Assembly: GCA_009760855.2 (NCBI GenBank)
Contig: WPIO01000078.1
Location: 1,692,501 to 1,756,500, forward strand
Source of the DNA: Cristatella mucedo
Lineage: Eukaryota > Bryozoa > Phylactolaemata > Cristatellidae
DNA length: 64,000 bases
Reading direction: 5' to 3'
A program made the translations under genes and the position numbers. Shown here one piece after another: positions 11,798 to 23,149 of this stretch; the stretch's first letter is position 1, and each line of letters begins with the position of its first letter. The notes under the pieces were generated by a model. That model was not told the DNA's origin and did not search any database. It saw nothing but the letters and a program-made list of their open reading frames with translations.

Positions 11798-11837
11798 CGG
11801 GCGCCCTAGCGGCGCCACGGCGCCGCTAGGGCGCCCG
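11798..11837. repeat. Perfect 19-bp-arm GC hairpin
   Basis: Arms at 11798-11816 and 11819-11837 are exact reverse complements separated by two bases (AC). The left arm reads CGGGCGCCCTAGCGGCGCC. It lies about 740 bases downstream of the phosphatase-like stop codon on the minus strand. Confidence 0.95.
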
Positions 11838-12574
11838 AACCGGAGAGCAAAGAGCGCAAGCGGCCACCTTTTCGTGCGCCGCCGCCGCAGCGGCCGCAGC
11901 ATCCCGTGCGTCGTGTCAGGATCGAGGACTTCTAGCGGCCGTCCCTCTTGCGGCGTCTCTAGCGCCCGGCGCTCGGGCGAAATGGGCATTCGCCTCCTGG
12001 AAGATAATTGGTCGCCTGCGATACCCGACGCCTTTTGTCGAGGTGACGTGAGGAGCGCGTCTTCGACCAAGGTACGGAATCGTGGTGCGCCGACGTCGCT
12101 CGCCTAATTCATAGCGAAATGCAACTTCAGCGTAGCTCCAACGACTCCTCGTAGTTTCAGCGACGCGTAGCAGCAGCAGCAACTTGAGCAACTCGCGAGC
12201 CTTTAAATGTCCTTATTCAAAAATCCGGAATGACAGAATAAGTTGCTTGTCCCGCGCACAGGTGTTCGCGCAGAGCCCCGGCAACTTGAGAGCACAAGCC
12301 GGTGCACCGCCGACTCAGAGTTGATAGTCGTACGCGACGCGGAGCGATGCGACCGTCGGCGGCGACGGCGCTCCCTGGCGTCAACTCTCCCACTCGCTCG
12401 CTCGCTCCTCGCACCGAATGACTCGCTGCTACGCCGGCCAAAGCCGACGCTGGCCAACTCACTCGGCGGCGTCTCTCACTCGGCGGCCAACTCGGAGACC
12501 GCCGCTGCCGCCCACGTCAACGCCGTCGGCGAGAGCCACAGGCGCGAGCGCTCTGCTCGCTAGCTACCGGCTGG

Positions 12575-13963
12575 CTAGCTGGCCGGGTGGTGGCGCTCCG
12601 AGCTGCTCGCCGCCACCGCCGCCGCCGCCGTCGCAGGGCCAGCCTCGCTGCGTCGGCCGTGGCGCAGCGCGCGGTGGCTATCGGCGCTCTGGAGCAGGCA
12701 TATGAGATCGCTGCGGCTGACGACGACGCGCTGCGTTGGTTTCGCGCGCAGGCGCCGCAGCACGTCGTCCAGCGGCATGTCGGCGTGCCGGACGGCGTAC
12801 TGCATGGCGACGACGGCGGCAAGCTGCTCGTCGTCGTCGGCGCCGCTGCCGCCGCACACGAGGACGCCGCGGCGCGCGTCGCGGTTCAGCTGTATGAACC
12901 TGTTCATCTCGTCGTAGCAGCGGCCGCCCGCGGCCGCTTCGCGGAGGCTGACGCTGGCCAGCAGGCGCGCCCCGCCGTGCCGCTTGGCGCACGCGCACTG
13001 CACAGTCGGCACGGTCGCCGCTGGCGTCGCGGGCGGCGACGGCGTGGTCGTCACGACGACGAGCGCGTCGATGCCCTCGCGACACAGGTACCGCTGGTTG
13101 CCGGCCATTGACAGATCGCCCAAGAAGAGGTGCTCGAGGAGGCGCACGGCGTGCAAGTCCGACTTGGGCCGCGCCGCGGCGGCGGCGGCGCCTGCAACGG
13201 CTGCGGCGGTCGCTGCGACTGCGGACTCGGCGCTGTCGTCGGTGGCGGCAGGCGAGCCAGCCGCGAAACTATCGCCGCTCGTCTGGCCGGACGCGGCTGC
13301 ATTGCCGCGGCAGTCGCGGAAAGTTCGCGGCGTCGCGACTGACGAAAGCTGCTTCGCAGCCGTATCGACTCGAGACGCGCAGACATTCGCAGCTGCCTCA
13401 GATGCAGACGGCAGCGGCGGCGGCTCGCTATGAGCCTGCGACTGGCTGCTCGTCTCAGCAGCAGCGTAGGTCGGTCCAGGCTCGCCGGCGGCACAGTCCT
13501 CTGCACCGGAAGCTCGCGGCGAGGCGTTTCCGACGACCGCTGCCGCCGCCGCCGAGCCGCCGGCGCTGCCGTTCCTCGCGCGAGAGAGGGCAGGTGTCTT
13601 GCAAGCTCTTCCGACTGGCGCCGATGCACCAGACTGCGCGAGAGCGTCCGAGACCAGCCTGCGTCTGCTCACCTCGAGGTCCCACGGCTTCCTGCTACCG
13701 CTGTCGTCGCGGCAAGCATCAGCGTGGCAGCCAAAGCCCGCGGCGGCGGCGTGCGCGGCGGAGCGGGCGGCCAGCCTGCGTCGCAGCTCGTTCTGTAGGT
13801 TGTTCGACCACGGCACCAGGTCGAGCTGGCAGTGCTTCAGCACGGCCGATTGCAGCAGCAGGGCATGCGCGGCCAGCCCGCTGCCACGGTGGTGCTCGCT
13901 GCTCGTCCGTCGGCCGCCGCCGCCGTCTCCGCAGCCGTCGTCGGCGACGCGGCCTTTGAGCAT
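12575..13963 (-). CDS. Dual-specificity-phosphatase-like pseudoenzyme
   Basis: The uninterrupted frame is 462 codons. Residues 1-265 are low complexity (Ala, Ser, Gly), apart from a more ordinary stretch near 40-66 (LKHCQLDLVPWSNNLQNEL). Residues about 270-425 follow the dual-specificity phosphatase fold: a LFLGDLSMAGNQ strand-helix, a REGIDALVVVT strand, a YDEMNRFI helix, then GVLVC and a C-terminal helix with MPLDDVLRRLRAK. Known members carry HCxxGxSRS after VLV. Here H is Cys370, the catalytic Cys is Gly371 and the Arg is Asp377, so catalysis is not expected. The Asp general-acid region is also not recognisable. An in-frame TGA lies about 95 bases upstream of the chosen ATG. It is probably a binding or scaffold pseudophosphatase, by analogy with STYX-type proteins; the ortholog is unknown. 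A chance frame in GC-rich DNA is the alternative. Confidence 0.6.
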   Translation of the reverse strand: MLKGRVADDGCGDGGGGRRTSSEHHRGSGLAAHALLLQSAVLKHCQLDLVPWSNNLQNELRRRLAARSAAHAAAAGFGCHADACRDDSGSRKPWDLEVSRRRLVSDALAQSGASAPVGRACKTPALSRARNGSAGGSAAAAAVVGNASPRASGAEDCAAGEPGPTYAAAETSSQSQAHSEPPPLPSASEAAANVCASRVDTAAKQLSSVATPRTFRDCRGNAAASGQTSGDSFAAGSPAATDDSAESAVAATAAAVAGAAAAAARPKSDLHAVRLLEHLFLGDLSMAGNQRYLCREGIDALVVVTTTPSPPATPAATVPTVQCACAKRHGGARLLASVSLREAAAGGRCYDEMNRFIQLNRDARRGVLVCGGSGADDDEQLAAVVAMQYAVRHADMPLDDVLRRLRAKPTQRVVVSRSDLICLLQSADSHRALRHGRRSEAGPATAAAAVAASSSERHHPAS

Positions 13964-15720
13964 CGCTTCACGGCGACCCCTTTCGAAGCAACCAAATTTG
14001 ACACCGGCGCCCCCGTCAGACTGTCGTCGGCCGACGGCTGCGGGCGCGTTTGCAGCAGCCGAGTGCTTCGTGTGCGTCTGTCAGGTCTTCAGCTCGGCGG
14101 CGCCGAATCGCACCGGTCGCTCGACGTCTCGTTACAGCAGTCGATGGACGCGCCGGACGCACGCCGCGTCGGCGAGCTCGGCGTGCGAGGTTTGCGGTTC
14201 TTGACGAGAGCTCGCTCGTACGACTGCAGGCCGCCCACCGTTTGTTCAACCTTACTACCATTTAATTGAATCTAAAATCGATTGCTTCATTTGAGTTCAG
14301 GGTCCAGTGCCAATCGGCCTCTCCGCTCTCTCGGCCGGCATTGGCGGCGCGCGTAAGCGTCAATAGCGCTCGCTCTCGCATCTGCGCGCGAACGCCGCAT
14401 CGGCACGTCATCGCCGCAGCGGCGCGCGCCTGGCGACACCGCAGTTCAGGCTCAGCGAGCAATCCGACGCGAATTATGATCCGGACGCACGGCGCGGCGC
14501 CGCCTACGGCCCTGCACGTGTAGGCGGGTGCCGGCGTCAGCTCTGCGGCGGCGGCACCCGCCGACATCGCCTACGCGCCGCCTAAGTGCCAGGGGAGGCG
14601 ATTCGTAAACAGCGGATGCTCGACGCGAAGCAACGTGGCGCTAGGAGGTCGCGGCCGGCGTGACGGCGCGAAAGGCGAACGCCGAAAGTGACCGTGACCC
14701 CGCCGAAAGTGAACATGACCCTAAGAGAGACTGGCGGGCGACTAGCGAAGGCTCCCCATCGGAGGCGCCCCACGCCGTTGCATCAGCTTTGCCGGCAGAG
14801 GGAGAGCGCTCCCGCATCGATGCTACGCCCTTAGCTGCGACTAAACGTGAGTGCGGCAGCTTCCGTTGCAGAGCCTTTTCGCATGGCGCGCGATCTACGC
14901 TCCACCAACGCGGCCGCAAATTGTTAGCAGGAAGCGCGCTGCCACCGCCGCTGCCGATTCGGCAGTCGAGGACCGGTCTCCAGAGGAGCGCATGCCAGTC
15001 TGCGTGCCTTCAAAGGACAGAGACGACCAGAGAGAGGTAGCTGCTGTGCGAGGCAGCGAGGCTGCCAGAGGCAGCCTCGCTGTAGTAGCGTAGTCTGCTT
15101 GGATTGCTACGGCTTTCGCTGGAATCCGAGAAGAGCGATGGCGCGCGCCGCGGTCGTCGAATGTGCGCACTCGAAGCTCGCGAGGTCGACGTCAACCCGT
15201 TACGACTTCCGCCGAATGCTGCTGACCAGGCGCAAGGAGGTGCGCGGCGTCCGCTCGCACTGCCCAAGCCTCGCTGTCGCTCGCTGACTCGCACGCCGCC
15301 ATGTTTCCTTGGCTTAGCCCTTAGCACCGGGTAAGGAGCGACTCATCGCGTGTCGTCTGCGAGCACGACGGCGCTCCGACTGCCAGCCTCGAGTCGCGGC
15401 TGCGAGCTCGGGGGGGGGGGGGTCTCGCTGGAGCCCTAGCAATAAAATAGTAGCGATAACATCAAAATTATTTGTGTACAGAGCACCCAGAGAGCTAAAT
15501 TGCGGTGTAGACACTTTAAATATACTGTGAAGGAAGCATGTCAACATTGTTGGCGATTGCGTGCATGCACGGCGCCAGCACATGCGAACATGCGAAAGAC
15601 TGCTCTGAAGCACACGGCAAACGCTGTGAGTGAAACGCTTCAGCGTTTTCAGCTTCCGTCTACTTGTCGTCAAGTTAGGATGTGTCGTGACGTAACTCGG
15701 CTGTCAGTTACGGTTTAGGT

Positions 15721-16860
15721 ACCCCGCGAGCTAAAGGCACGGTCTTCAAAAGAATGCGAGGCAGAGCTTTGAGTAATAAGAGCCGGTGGTGGTACGATAT
15801 TTAACCTGATTGAGGAGTTGTTCTGATATCTATGCCGATGTCAAAGAAAGAAGGGACCTACAAGTGAGTGGCAAAACCTTGAGGCCGATTTGCTTTTGTG
15901 GCAGCCAGTTAGGTCGGAGAAAAATGCTGTAACGTGGCAATTACGTCAGTCATGACGGTCAAGCCTGGCTGAAGAGTTGTGTACCAGCTTTAAGCACCTG
16001 ATTGCACAGGCAGTAACAACTGCAAGCCGGGAGTTACCGATGTCAAGAAGGAATGCCGCACATGCACGGACGAACTTGGATGTGATACTCCTGTCTAAGC
16101 AGGAGAGCATTTTGCAATGTGCCTTAGCTGAAAGAAGGCAGACTCGAATATGGAGCTGAGGTGTCCGTCTAGTGAAGGGTCACTGCGGTACACGATACCT
16201 AGAGTTCGTGCAGATGCTACAGGAGATATACAGTCCGAGGCAATTTTGAGCTATTTTTCCAAACTTCTGAGTCACACTAGCTTTGCATATAACTAGAAAG
16301 TTGATATAATCGTAGTTATATTTAAGAGAGTTTACTTTAATCCAAATAGGAATATAAGAAATACACGCAGCAGGAGAGTTTTGAGATTCTTACTTCCTGA
16401 AAGCAAGCACTCGTACAGCTGAATGGCATGATAGCCTTGATTATTCTTGGCGATTGCATAGGCAAGAGGCCGAGCACATATTGTGAAAATAAGTGAACCA
16501 AATACAGGGCTCATGGGGATTCCGTCCTTTAGAGGCATCTCGGATGACTGTTGACCGTTGACAAAAGTGCTTTAAGTAATTCTATTTCCATCTGAACTAG
16601 AGCATTTCAGTGCAATTGATGCCCATGCGAGATGAGATACACTCAAGAAGGATACACTGATCAATAGCTACAAACGCTGCAGCCGAAAGATCAAATAAAC
16701 TAACCAGAGAAACGTTCTCTACCGAAGCCTGAATTTCTGAGAAGGTTACATTCGAATCGATGCTGAATATGTAGAAAGTTGGCTCTAATACCTGACGTGA
16801 ACTTACTTAAAACTTATGTTTTAAATTTACGAGTTTAGCTTGTCAGCCACTAACTTGCTT
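15721..16860 (-). mobile_element. LINE-A, degenerate
   Basis: The minus strand follows the LINE-A order from the RT start to the C-terminus with many indels. Examples are the sequence encoding NGQQSS near 16550 and the stretch around 15740-15800 that matches the C-terminal LNARSPKDL-complement region of better copies. It abuts LINE-B at its right end. Confidence 0.7.
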
Positions 16861-18420
16861 ATAGAGGAGTTTTCAGAGTTCCTCGCTAAAATATTTGTGT
16901 GTGACAGGCCGTTACTGATTTTTAGGAGACTTCAATATTCACGTTGACAACCCTAGCAACAGCCAGGTCCGCTCATTTCTTGACTGTCTGGAGAATTTTG
17001 GTTTGGCCCAACACGTTAATCATAGCACCCACGTCGGTGGCCACATTCTAGATCTCGTGATCACTAAGGATGTCCTCCCCACTGACTTTGTGGTGTGCCC
17101 ACTGACCCTCTCAGATCATTGTTCGGTCTCGTTTACTGTTTCTGCTACCTCGTACGTTCAGGGCAATGTCGAATTTGCCAAACGACGTAACTTACAAAGC
17201 ATTGACATGGACAAGTTTTTGAAATCTGTTTGCGATGCAGGCCTTCTTGATCTGCATCCAGACTCGACCGGCTGCCTCGATACCCTCACTGATGCGATGA
17301 ACATGACACTCAGGAGTGCTCTTGACAACCATGCTCCCGTTCGCTCTATCCGTGTTCAAAGTCGTCGAGATTCCTTTCAATTTAAAAAAAAACTCCTTAA
17401 GATGCACCGTGTTAAGCGCAGGCTGGAACGTCGTTTCAAGAAATCGGGGTCTAAGGCAGACCTAGTCAATTTTAAAGACTTTCTTCGAGTTTACACCCGA
17501 AAGCTTAAAAAAGCCAGGACTTCTTTTCTCATTAGAAAGCTGAATTCCTGCCAGTCGGACACTAAACAGATTTATAAGACAATAAACCATTTACTGGCCA
17601 ATGCTGTGAGGTCTGACTCCCCAGATATTAAGGGCTCAGCCGAAAAGTTTTCAGCCTTCTTTACTGAAAAAATTGTGCACATTCGTGCCTCCATTAAGCC
17701 CCCTCCGACCAAAGCAATCACCGTTCCTCAACCTGTGACCTTTCTTAAAAGGTTCTCCGATGTTTCTGCCTCTGATGTGGCTGCCTTAATAAGGTCTTGC
17801 AAAAAGAGCTCGTCTCCTGAAGACCCTATACCTTAATCTCTGTGGTCTTCACTTGCAGACCAACTTAGCCCTGCCATAACCAAGATTTTTAATGCTTCTT
17901 TGGGAAACGGGGTCATCCCTAAGTCCTTCAAATCGGCGATCGTTAGACCTATTCTTAAAAAGCCTGGATTAGACACAGAGGTCCTAGCAAACTATCGTCC
18001 CGTTTCCCTTCTTCCGTTTTTATCAAAGATTCTTGAAAAATTGTTGCTAAGCAGCTAGTTGAATATATTGAAAATAATGGAATGTCAGAAACATTTCAAT
18101 CAGGTTTCAAGAGGCAGCACTCTACTGAAACTGCTCTCCTCCGTGTTAACAATGACATTCTACGTGGCAACGACGACGGGAATGTCACTGCTCTAGCTCT
18201 GCTAGATCTGTCTGCTGCCTTCGACACCATTGATCACGAAGTTCGGCTTGAACGATTGAGAACAACGATCGGTCTGGCAGACGACGCACTGGCGTGGTTT
18301 AAATCATAATTGTGTGATCGTGTTCAATCCGTGTCGGGTGGGGGTCAGGTCTCAGACATCAGAAGGGTCACCTGTGGAGTCCCTCAAGGGTCTGTACTCG
18401 GTCCCTTGCTGTTCTCCATT
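16861..18420 (+). mobile_element. LINE-B, 5' part (endonuclease end and RT fingers)
   Basis: Near 16925 the frame (one base lost) shows GDFNIHVD, the AP-endonuclease motif, followed by HILDLVITK and SDHCSVSF, the conserved SDH motif. An open stretch 17003-17836 then covers the linker up to SPEDPIP, where a TAA interrupts. After it come [15 protein letters not shown], a frame break near 18045, LDLSAAFDTIDHE, another stop near 18308, and GVPQGSVLGPLLFSI ending exactly at an inserted LINE-A. The element is a Jockey/CR1-group LINE, inactive because of these breaks. Confidence 0.9.
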
Positions 18421-19467
18421 TAATAATAATTATAATAATAATTCACTTGATAAAGCGCCCTCAGAGAACTTAATTTCTCTATAGGCGCTTTACATTTGCT
18501 GTAAAGTGAAATGCAATTGAATGGTAAGTAAAATCATGCTTGAAAAACAAACAAAATGAATAATATGGTTAGGGGTGACATGCACAGGGTCAGCATGCGA
18601 ATGTGGTTAGTGGCAGCATGCACAGTGTCAGCACGCATAAGCACATCAAGGACGAATCACAGGGACCCACTAAATGCTGTCCTAAATAGGTGTGTTTTTA
18701 GGTTCCTTTTAAATGTGGTCAGGTCGGGGGATGTTCTGACGCAGGTCGGGAGGGAGTTCCAGGCTGTGGGAGCATACGAACTAAATGCACGGTCTCCAAA
18801 GGATTTAAGGTTTGTACGAGGTATTTCTAGACTGTTGGATTCCAAAAAGCGGGTGGTACGATGCTTGGCCTGATGGGGTAGTATATCTGAAAAATAGGCT
18901 GGAGCCATAGAATGAAGGGACCTAAAAGTGAGCGACAAAACCTTGAAGTCAATCCGTTGCTTGACTGGTAGCCAGTGCAGGTCGGCGAGAAGTGGAGTAA
19001 TGTGGCAACTGCGACGCTCACGACAGACAAGTCTAGCTGCCGAGTTTTGCACCAGCTGCAATCGCCTGATCACACATGCTGGTAGGCCAGTAAGCAGCGA
19101 GTTGCATAAGTCGAGACGGGATGTCACGAATGCATGGACCAACTTAGATGTGGTATCTTTATCTAAACAAGCCCAAATTTTAGCAATGTTATGAAGCTGA
19201 AAATAGGCGGATTTGACTGTGGAGCTGATATGGTCGTCTAACGAGAGGTCGCTTTGGAAAATGACACCTAGATTTCGAGCTGATTCAACTGGAGATATGC
19301 TGGCAGAGCCAATTTTGAGAGTCAGCCTGTCCAATCTCTGGATCACACTGGGTTTGCCCATAACTAGTAAGTTAGTTTTATCATCGTTTAGTTTTAGAAA
19401 ATTTGCTGCCATCCATGCGCGGATGTCATCAATGCATGCAGCTAGTGAGTTTAGAGAATTTGAGGTG
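18421..19467 (-). mobile_element. LINE-A nested inside LINE-B
   Basis: The minus strand has an open frame from about 19478 to 18657 covering the RT thumb and C-terminal region (AANFLKLNDDKTN to RTAFSGSL). A 3' UTR and a TAATAA-rich tail follow at 18421-18450. The 5' end is truncated after the SNSLNSLAAC coding region. A short TTTA occurs at both borders (about 18419-18422 and 19470-19473), consistent with a small target duplication. The LINE-B reading resumes directly at the right border. Confidence 0.9.
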
Positions 19468-19469
19468 AT

Positions 19470-20575
19470 TTTATACACAACCTCTGGGAAAAGTGATTAA
19501 AGCCTATGGAATAGGATATCACTTCTATGCTGACGATACTCAGTTGTATTTGTCATTTAAACCGTCGGAATCTGCTGCAGCAACTGAGAAACTGAATGCT
19601 TGCCTTGCCGATATTCGATCCTGGATGTCGGAAAACTTCCTGAAATTAAATGACGATAAAACCGAACTGCTGCTCATAGGACACCCTAAGCGTGTGGCTA
19701 GATTAAAAGGCTTTGCTGTTCTAATAGGTGATGCTATTGTGCGACCTTCACCACGTGCTCATAATCTAGATGTCGTGTTCGACAGCTGCCTCAATTTCAA
19801 AAGCTTCATTCAGAAGACTGCCTCTACAGCTAGCCATTACATCCGATCCCTATTCAAGATTAGGAGTTGTCTCCCACAGTGGCTTGTAAAAAATTTAACT
19901 AGCTCTTTAGTTCTGTCTTGGCTTGATTATTGTAATTCCCTTTTGGCTGGGCTACCAAAGGAAGCTATTATGCCACTACAGCTGGCTATGAATATGGCTG
20001 CAAGGCTGGTCTTCAAGTCCCAGCGGTTTGAGCACGTGTCACCTCTGCTGAAAGAGCTAGGATGGTTGCCGGTTGAGCAATGGATACGGAGCAAAGTTCT
20101 TACGCTGACCCAAAAGGCCCGCCACGGCTTGGCTCCTTCGTACCTACCTGAACTGCTGCATCAGTTTCAGCCTGTTTGCGCCCTCAGGTCCTGTGTGGGC
20201 AATAAATTAGCTGTCCCATTCCTCCGCTTAAAGACAGTTGGCGACAGAAGCTTTAGCTCTGCAGGTCGTAGACTGTGGAACTCGCTTCCACAATTCTTAC
20301 GCAACGACATCTACTCTCCAACTGCCGACTATGGCACATCTTTTTCAGCGGTCCTGAACTGCTACTTCTATGCTACTCACTACCTCAACTGCTCTCCTAA
20401 CTCTGCTATGCTTCCCACTTTCTCTCTGTTGCGTGAGACGAAGTCTGTTGGCTACCGAATGCGTACCGAAAGCCGCTTAGGCTGTGAGTGCGCTATACAA
20501 AACTCTCCTGCGTAACACCCACATGGTCTCTATGACTTTGTGGAGTTATTGACGGATATTCATTACATTAATCAT
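19470..20575 (+). mobile_element. LINE-B, 3' part (RT palm to tail)
   Basis: This continues the element broken at 18420. The frame runs from the YTQPLG region through GYHFYADDTQLYL (catalytic YADD) and SENFLKLNDDKTELL to the C-terminus at 20515. The 3' UTR with GACTTTGTGGAGTTATTGAC and a short ATTACATT tail follows. One stop only is met at the end, so this half is well preserved. Confidence 0.9.
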
Positions 20576-22110
20576 TCTAGTATCTAGTGTCTACGTACTT
20601 GTACAAAACCGGATAATATTTTCAATTTAGTTTTTGTTTAATCATGAGATACAAAGCATGTCTTCCACATCCCTGAGCCTGAAATTAATATAAATTAGGT
20701 TCAGTTCAACACAAACTCGGCTTCTGTGGCCAGGCAATGATGCTTGAAGTCACTGGGTTTCCTGTTTGTTATGGTGCGGACGTCGGGTTGTCTCATTCTG
20801 CATAAAGTGTTCTGCCACCCAAAGTAGTGAGAGTGGTGGACATTATGCTTTCTAGTAGTACCCATAGAAGTACAGCAGTACAACACGTGCCCTAAAACGA
20901 ATGTTTTCGTTCATCTCACTGCAGATAGTGAGCAGCCTAGCAACTAGATTGGCGTGGCATCAAGAGAGATTTCCTAATAATAATGCACTTGATAAAGCGC
21001 CCTCAGAGAACTCAATCTCTCTCTAGGCGCTTTACATTTTCTGCACTGGCAGATGCATTTTGCAATGTGCGTGGAGAATTCGTCAATAACTGCGTGTGGA
21101 AAGCTACTCCGAGAAAGCGTCCGTTAAGAAATGCGAGGCCTGCCTGCAAGAACTTACTTCCGGCCAGCACGCATTTAGAGATCGAGACCCAGAAGCCCCT
21201 AGGAACCTCATTTCACCCGCGAACGCAGCAATAGAACCATTAAAGTGAAGTCGAACGATAGCTCTGGTCGTCGGATGTATGCTTTGCACAGTATTAGGCT
21301 ATGTGTGCCCTACAATTTCATAGTCGATATCATTCTTGCGAGTTTTCTGGTTAGAACAGATGAAAAAAAGACCTCCCGACATTTGCTTTTCCAAGAGAAA
21401 CTGGTTTTAACTGACGGTTGACCACGCGAGCAACTGAAAACAATTTCTGCGGACTGGGGGACCATCGCAAAAGTACAGCTGAAACGAGCATGCCTCCAAT
21501 CAATTATGCATCCGCACTAATTCCTCCATTCACTTCCCCGGTATCACAGTGCCCCGAAGACCTCGCGCGCGCAGCAAACAGCTCCCAAGGGGTAATAGCC
21601 GTCTTAAAAAAAAAGCAGTAGGGACAGCGAGGAAGACATTGCAGATGCAGATTTCGTTTTTGTATATGCGGATGAGGAGGACACCGCACTTCCCCAACCA
21701 GAAAGATCTCAAAGATCACGGAATTTTACTTATCAAGTGCAACGCTGAGCATCTGACATTTAGGCTCAAGGAGTGGAGCTTGTTGGATGAAAGCTTGCAA
21801 GCAACAAATTAGAGCAAGCGTCTGGGCAACCTTTGGTGAATGACACCTACAAATAGACCGTTCATTCACGCGCCGCCTCAAGGCCGTGGCCGCCTCTTGA
21901 TAGGAATCAGTACCAGTCTCTCCCTACAGCTCACGCTGGGCACGTCAATCCGGACTACGCCAGTGCCGACATATTGCTGAATGACTTGACATGTAGGATG
22001 ACTTTGGCTGGGAGGTCATTGGACGTCGATTCAAAACGGGCTTCCGAGGCGGCGGCTTCACAAATTTCCCTTGTTTTCTTTGCCAGGTTTTCCGCAAGTT
22101 TTCTTTGCCA
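20576..22110. other. Unassigned DNA with one LINE-A tail
   Basis: Apart from a solitary minus-strand LINE-A 3' tail at 20971-21042 (TAATAATAATGCACTTGATA to AGGCGCTTTACATT) I see no gene. Small frames at 21104-21812 on both strands overlap one another and show no domain. Confidence 0.45.
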
Positions 22111-22114
22111 AACC

Positions 22115-22256
22115 GCGCTGGTTTGGTCCAGCGGTTAAGGTGCTCGCCCCGACCAAGGTCTGGCTGAAGTCGTGGGCTCGAGCCCCGAGGCAAATGTGAA
22201 GCGCCTGAATAGAGATTAAGTTCTCTTGGGACGCTATGCAAATGAATTATATTATG
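22115..22256 (+). mobile_element. SINE-1 copy
   Basis: The tRNA-like head has an A box (TGGTCCAGCGGTTAAGG) and a B box (GGGCTCGAGCCCC). It is joined to a tail GAAGCGCCTGAATAGAGATT AAGTTCTC that resembles the LINE-A 3' end, closing in AATGAATTATATTATG. This is the best-preserved copy together with 49669-49805. Confidence 0.85.
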
Positions 22257-22769
22257 TAATTATATAGGTTTTTCACAAGTTTTCTTTGCCAATGGGACAG
22301 CGAGAATACCACGGCGCGCTATCAAAAAAACGGAGTGGCCACAATGGAACAGAGCTTTTTGCAGGTATATGGAACAATATCCAGTGGAGCCGCATCTCAA
22401 TTGGAGAGACCATCGGAAGGTGCTAACGTCCTCCTGCCCCGGCTCTGCACCTCCTCTGCACCCCCGCCGGCTTCGCGTGAAGTTAGGCGCCATTAACTAG
22501 TTTGCTATGGCTCTGGGCAATTAGTCGGCATATTGCAAGGACATCCAGCATGTCTGTCGACAGCTATCTGAGGCAAAGATTGAATATTGTTTCTCCGTCG
22601 GACCACAGATAAACGTCGTAGAAAGTGACGAATCAGCCGGAATAGGACTAAGAAAGTCACCAGGAATAATATCGCGCAGTGGTTGGCGGCTTTCCGGGCA
22701 GTCGCAAGGCTGAAAACTATGGACACTGAGCTCAGGCTCTTGCCAAGCACTATTTTAAAACGGTTATAA

Positions 22770-22822
22770 TGTAAATATAACTCATAACTCATTTGTAATG
22801 CGCCCTAAGAGAACTTAACCTA
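22770..22822 (-). mobile_element. SINE-1 tail fragment
   Basis: The minus strand reads AGGTTAAGTTCTCTTAGGGC followed by GCATTACAAATGAGTTATGA, the terminal part of SINE-1. Confidence 0.5.
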
Positions 22823-22825
22823 TAT

Positions 22826-22965
22826 TCATTTTGTTGGTTTGTCAAGCATGATTTTACTCACCATTCAATTGCATTTCCCTTTGCAGCAAATGTAAAGCGC
22901 CTAGAGAGAGATTGAGTTCTCTGAGGGCGCTTTATCAAGTGTATTATTATTATTGTTATTATTCA
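22826..22965 (+). mobile_element. LINE-A 3' tail, solitary
   Basis: Only about 140 bases of 3' UTR are present (TTTGTCAAGCATGATTTTAC to GGGCGCTTTATCAAGTG) plus an ATT-rich tail. It is directly followed by a minus-strand SINE-1 head at 22966-23042. Confidence 0.8.
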
Positions 22966-23042
22966 GGCGCTTCACATATACCACGGGGTTTGAGCCCACG
23001 ACCTCGGCCGGGGCGAGCATCTTAACCATTGGATGCAGAATG
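22966..23042 (-). mobile_element. SINE-1 head fragment
   Basis: On the minus strand the A-box block (ATGGTTAAGATGCTCGCCCC) and B box (GGGCTCAAACCCC) are clear. The copy stops within the start of the tail. Confidence 0.65.
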
Positions 23043-23149
23043 TCACCAACAGTTCATATCCTGATGCTCATCGTGACAAATTCAAGGAGAACGTGGAAAA
23101 TTTCTCACGGGAGCCAGGCTAGCGCTTTCACCAAAATATTCTGGAGTTT

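Larger units (their letters stand above)
11700..15425. other. GC-rich, CpG-rich island
   Basis: The sequence changes abruptly from AT-rich flanks to very GC- and CpG-rich DNA across this block, which contains the phosphatase-like gene. A run of G ends it at about 15411-15422. Many overlapping open frames here are a by-product of base composition. It may include the promoter and first-exon region of the minus-strand gene. Confidence 0.6.

Noticed and set aside
13108-13959. 283-codon plus-strand frame opposite the phosphatase-like gene
   Set aside because: It is Arg-rich, without a domain, and is explained by the GC-rich codons of the minus-strand frame.
18556-18873. Plus-strand frames MNNMVRGDMHRV and MSDKTLKSIRCL, repeated at 56451, 56823 and elsewhere
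   Set aside because: They recur only because they are the antisense of LINE-A, where its codons leave the opposite strand open.
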